The translations under genes were made by a program, and so were the position numbers. Source: Gemmatimonadales bacterium (GTDB lineage: Bacteria > Gemmatimonadota > Gemmatimonadetes > Gemmatimonadales > GWC2-71-9). Taken from it: 6,443 nucleotides of DNA. A model generated the notes under the pieces. It made no database searches. It was not told the origin of the DNA and worked only from the letters and a program-made list of their open reading frames with translations. Below are positions 6,411-6,443 of this stretch, piece by piece. The stretch is taken from the NCBI GenBank assembly GCA_013812695.1, contig JACCSZ010000084.1, positions 1 to 6,443 on the forward strand. Direction: 5' to 3'. Each line of letters starts with the position of its first letter. Within the stretch, counting starts at the first letter, position 1.

Positions 6411-6443
6411 CACCGCCGACTTCGGTTCGCTCGCATCGGCGTG
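6411..6443. other. Imperfect inverted repeat at the right edge
   Basis: CGCCGA (6414-6419) and TCGGCG (6436-6441) face each other across a 16-base gap, with CAC and GTG outside them if one base is bulged. It could be the end of a terminator hairpin of a neighbouring gene, but the window stops here and the loop is long. The rest of 6336-6410 shows nothing recognisable besides the inverted repeat by the promoter. Confidence 0.2.

Noticed and set aside
1..6443. CRISPR arrays, tRNA or rRNA genes, insertion sequences, phage attachment sites
   Set aside because: I saw no regularly spaced repeats, cloverleaf or rRNA sequence, transposase frame or flanking terminal repeats on either strand.

Overview
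The window is GC-rich and holds two genes on the minus strand, read from right to left. They look like one transcription unit. The first is a complete TonB-dependent outer-membrane receptor of 1144 residues. The second is a large secreted protein with fibronectin-III-like sequence, of which 860 residues are visible before it runs off the left edge. Signal peptides, a TonB-dependent receptor and strong Shine-Dalgarno sites point to a diderm (Gram-negative) bacterium. The very high GC, an N-terminal carboxypeptidase-regulatory-like domain on the receptor and no SusD-like partner would suit Gemmatimonadota or a related high-GC lineage. That placement is an inference from gene style, not a proof.

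Layout from right to left: 6336-6443 is upstream DNA with no gene I can support. At 6307-6335 there is an AT-rich patch with a good sigma70-type promoter firing leftward, with small palindromes in and just upstream of it. A leader of about 195 nt follows (about 6300-6107), opening with a stable hairpin and ending in a strong ribosome binding site. The receptor gene occupies 2672-6106. An 89-base intercistronic gap (2583-2671) carries a 15-bp hairpin and the Shine-Dalgarno site of the second gene. The second gene runs from 2582 to beyond base 1.

Working model: the receptor imports a bulky substrate across the outer membrane using TonB energy. The downstream secreted protein, made from the same mRNA, may act at or near the surface, for instance in capturing or processing the substrate. 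This resembles the SusC/SusD gene arrangement, but the partner does not look like SusD. Nothing in the sequence identifies the substrate. The most noteworthy signals beyond the genes are the intercistronic hairpin, whose loop is complementary to the next Shine-Dalgarno site, and the strictly paired cysteines in both exported proteins.
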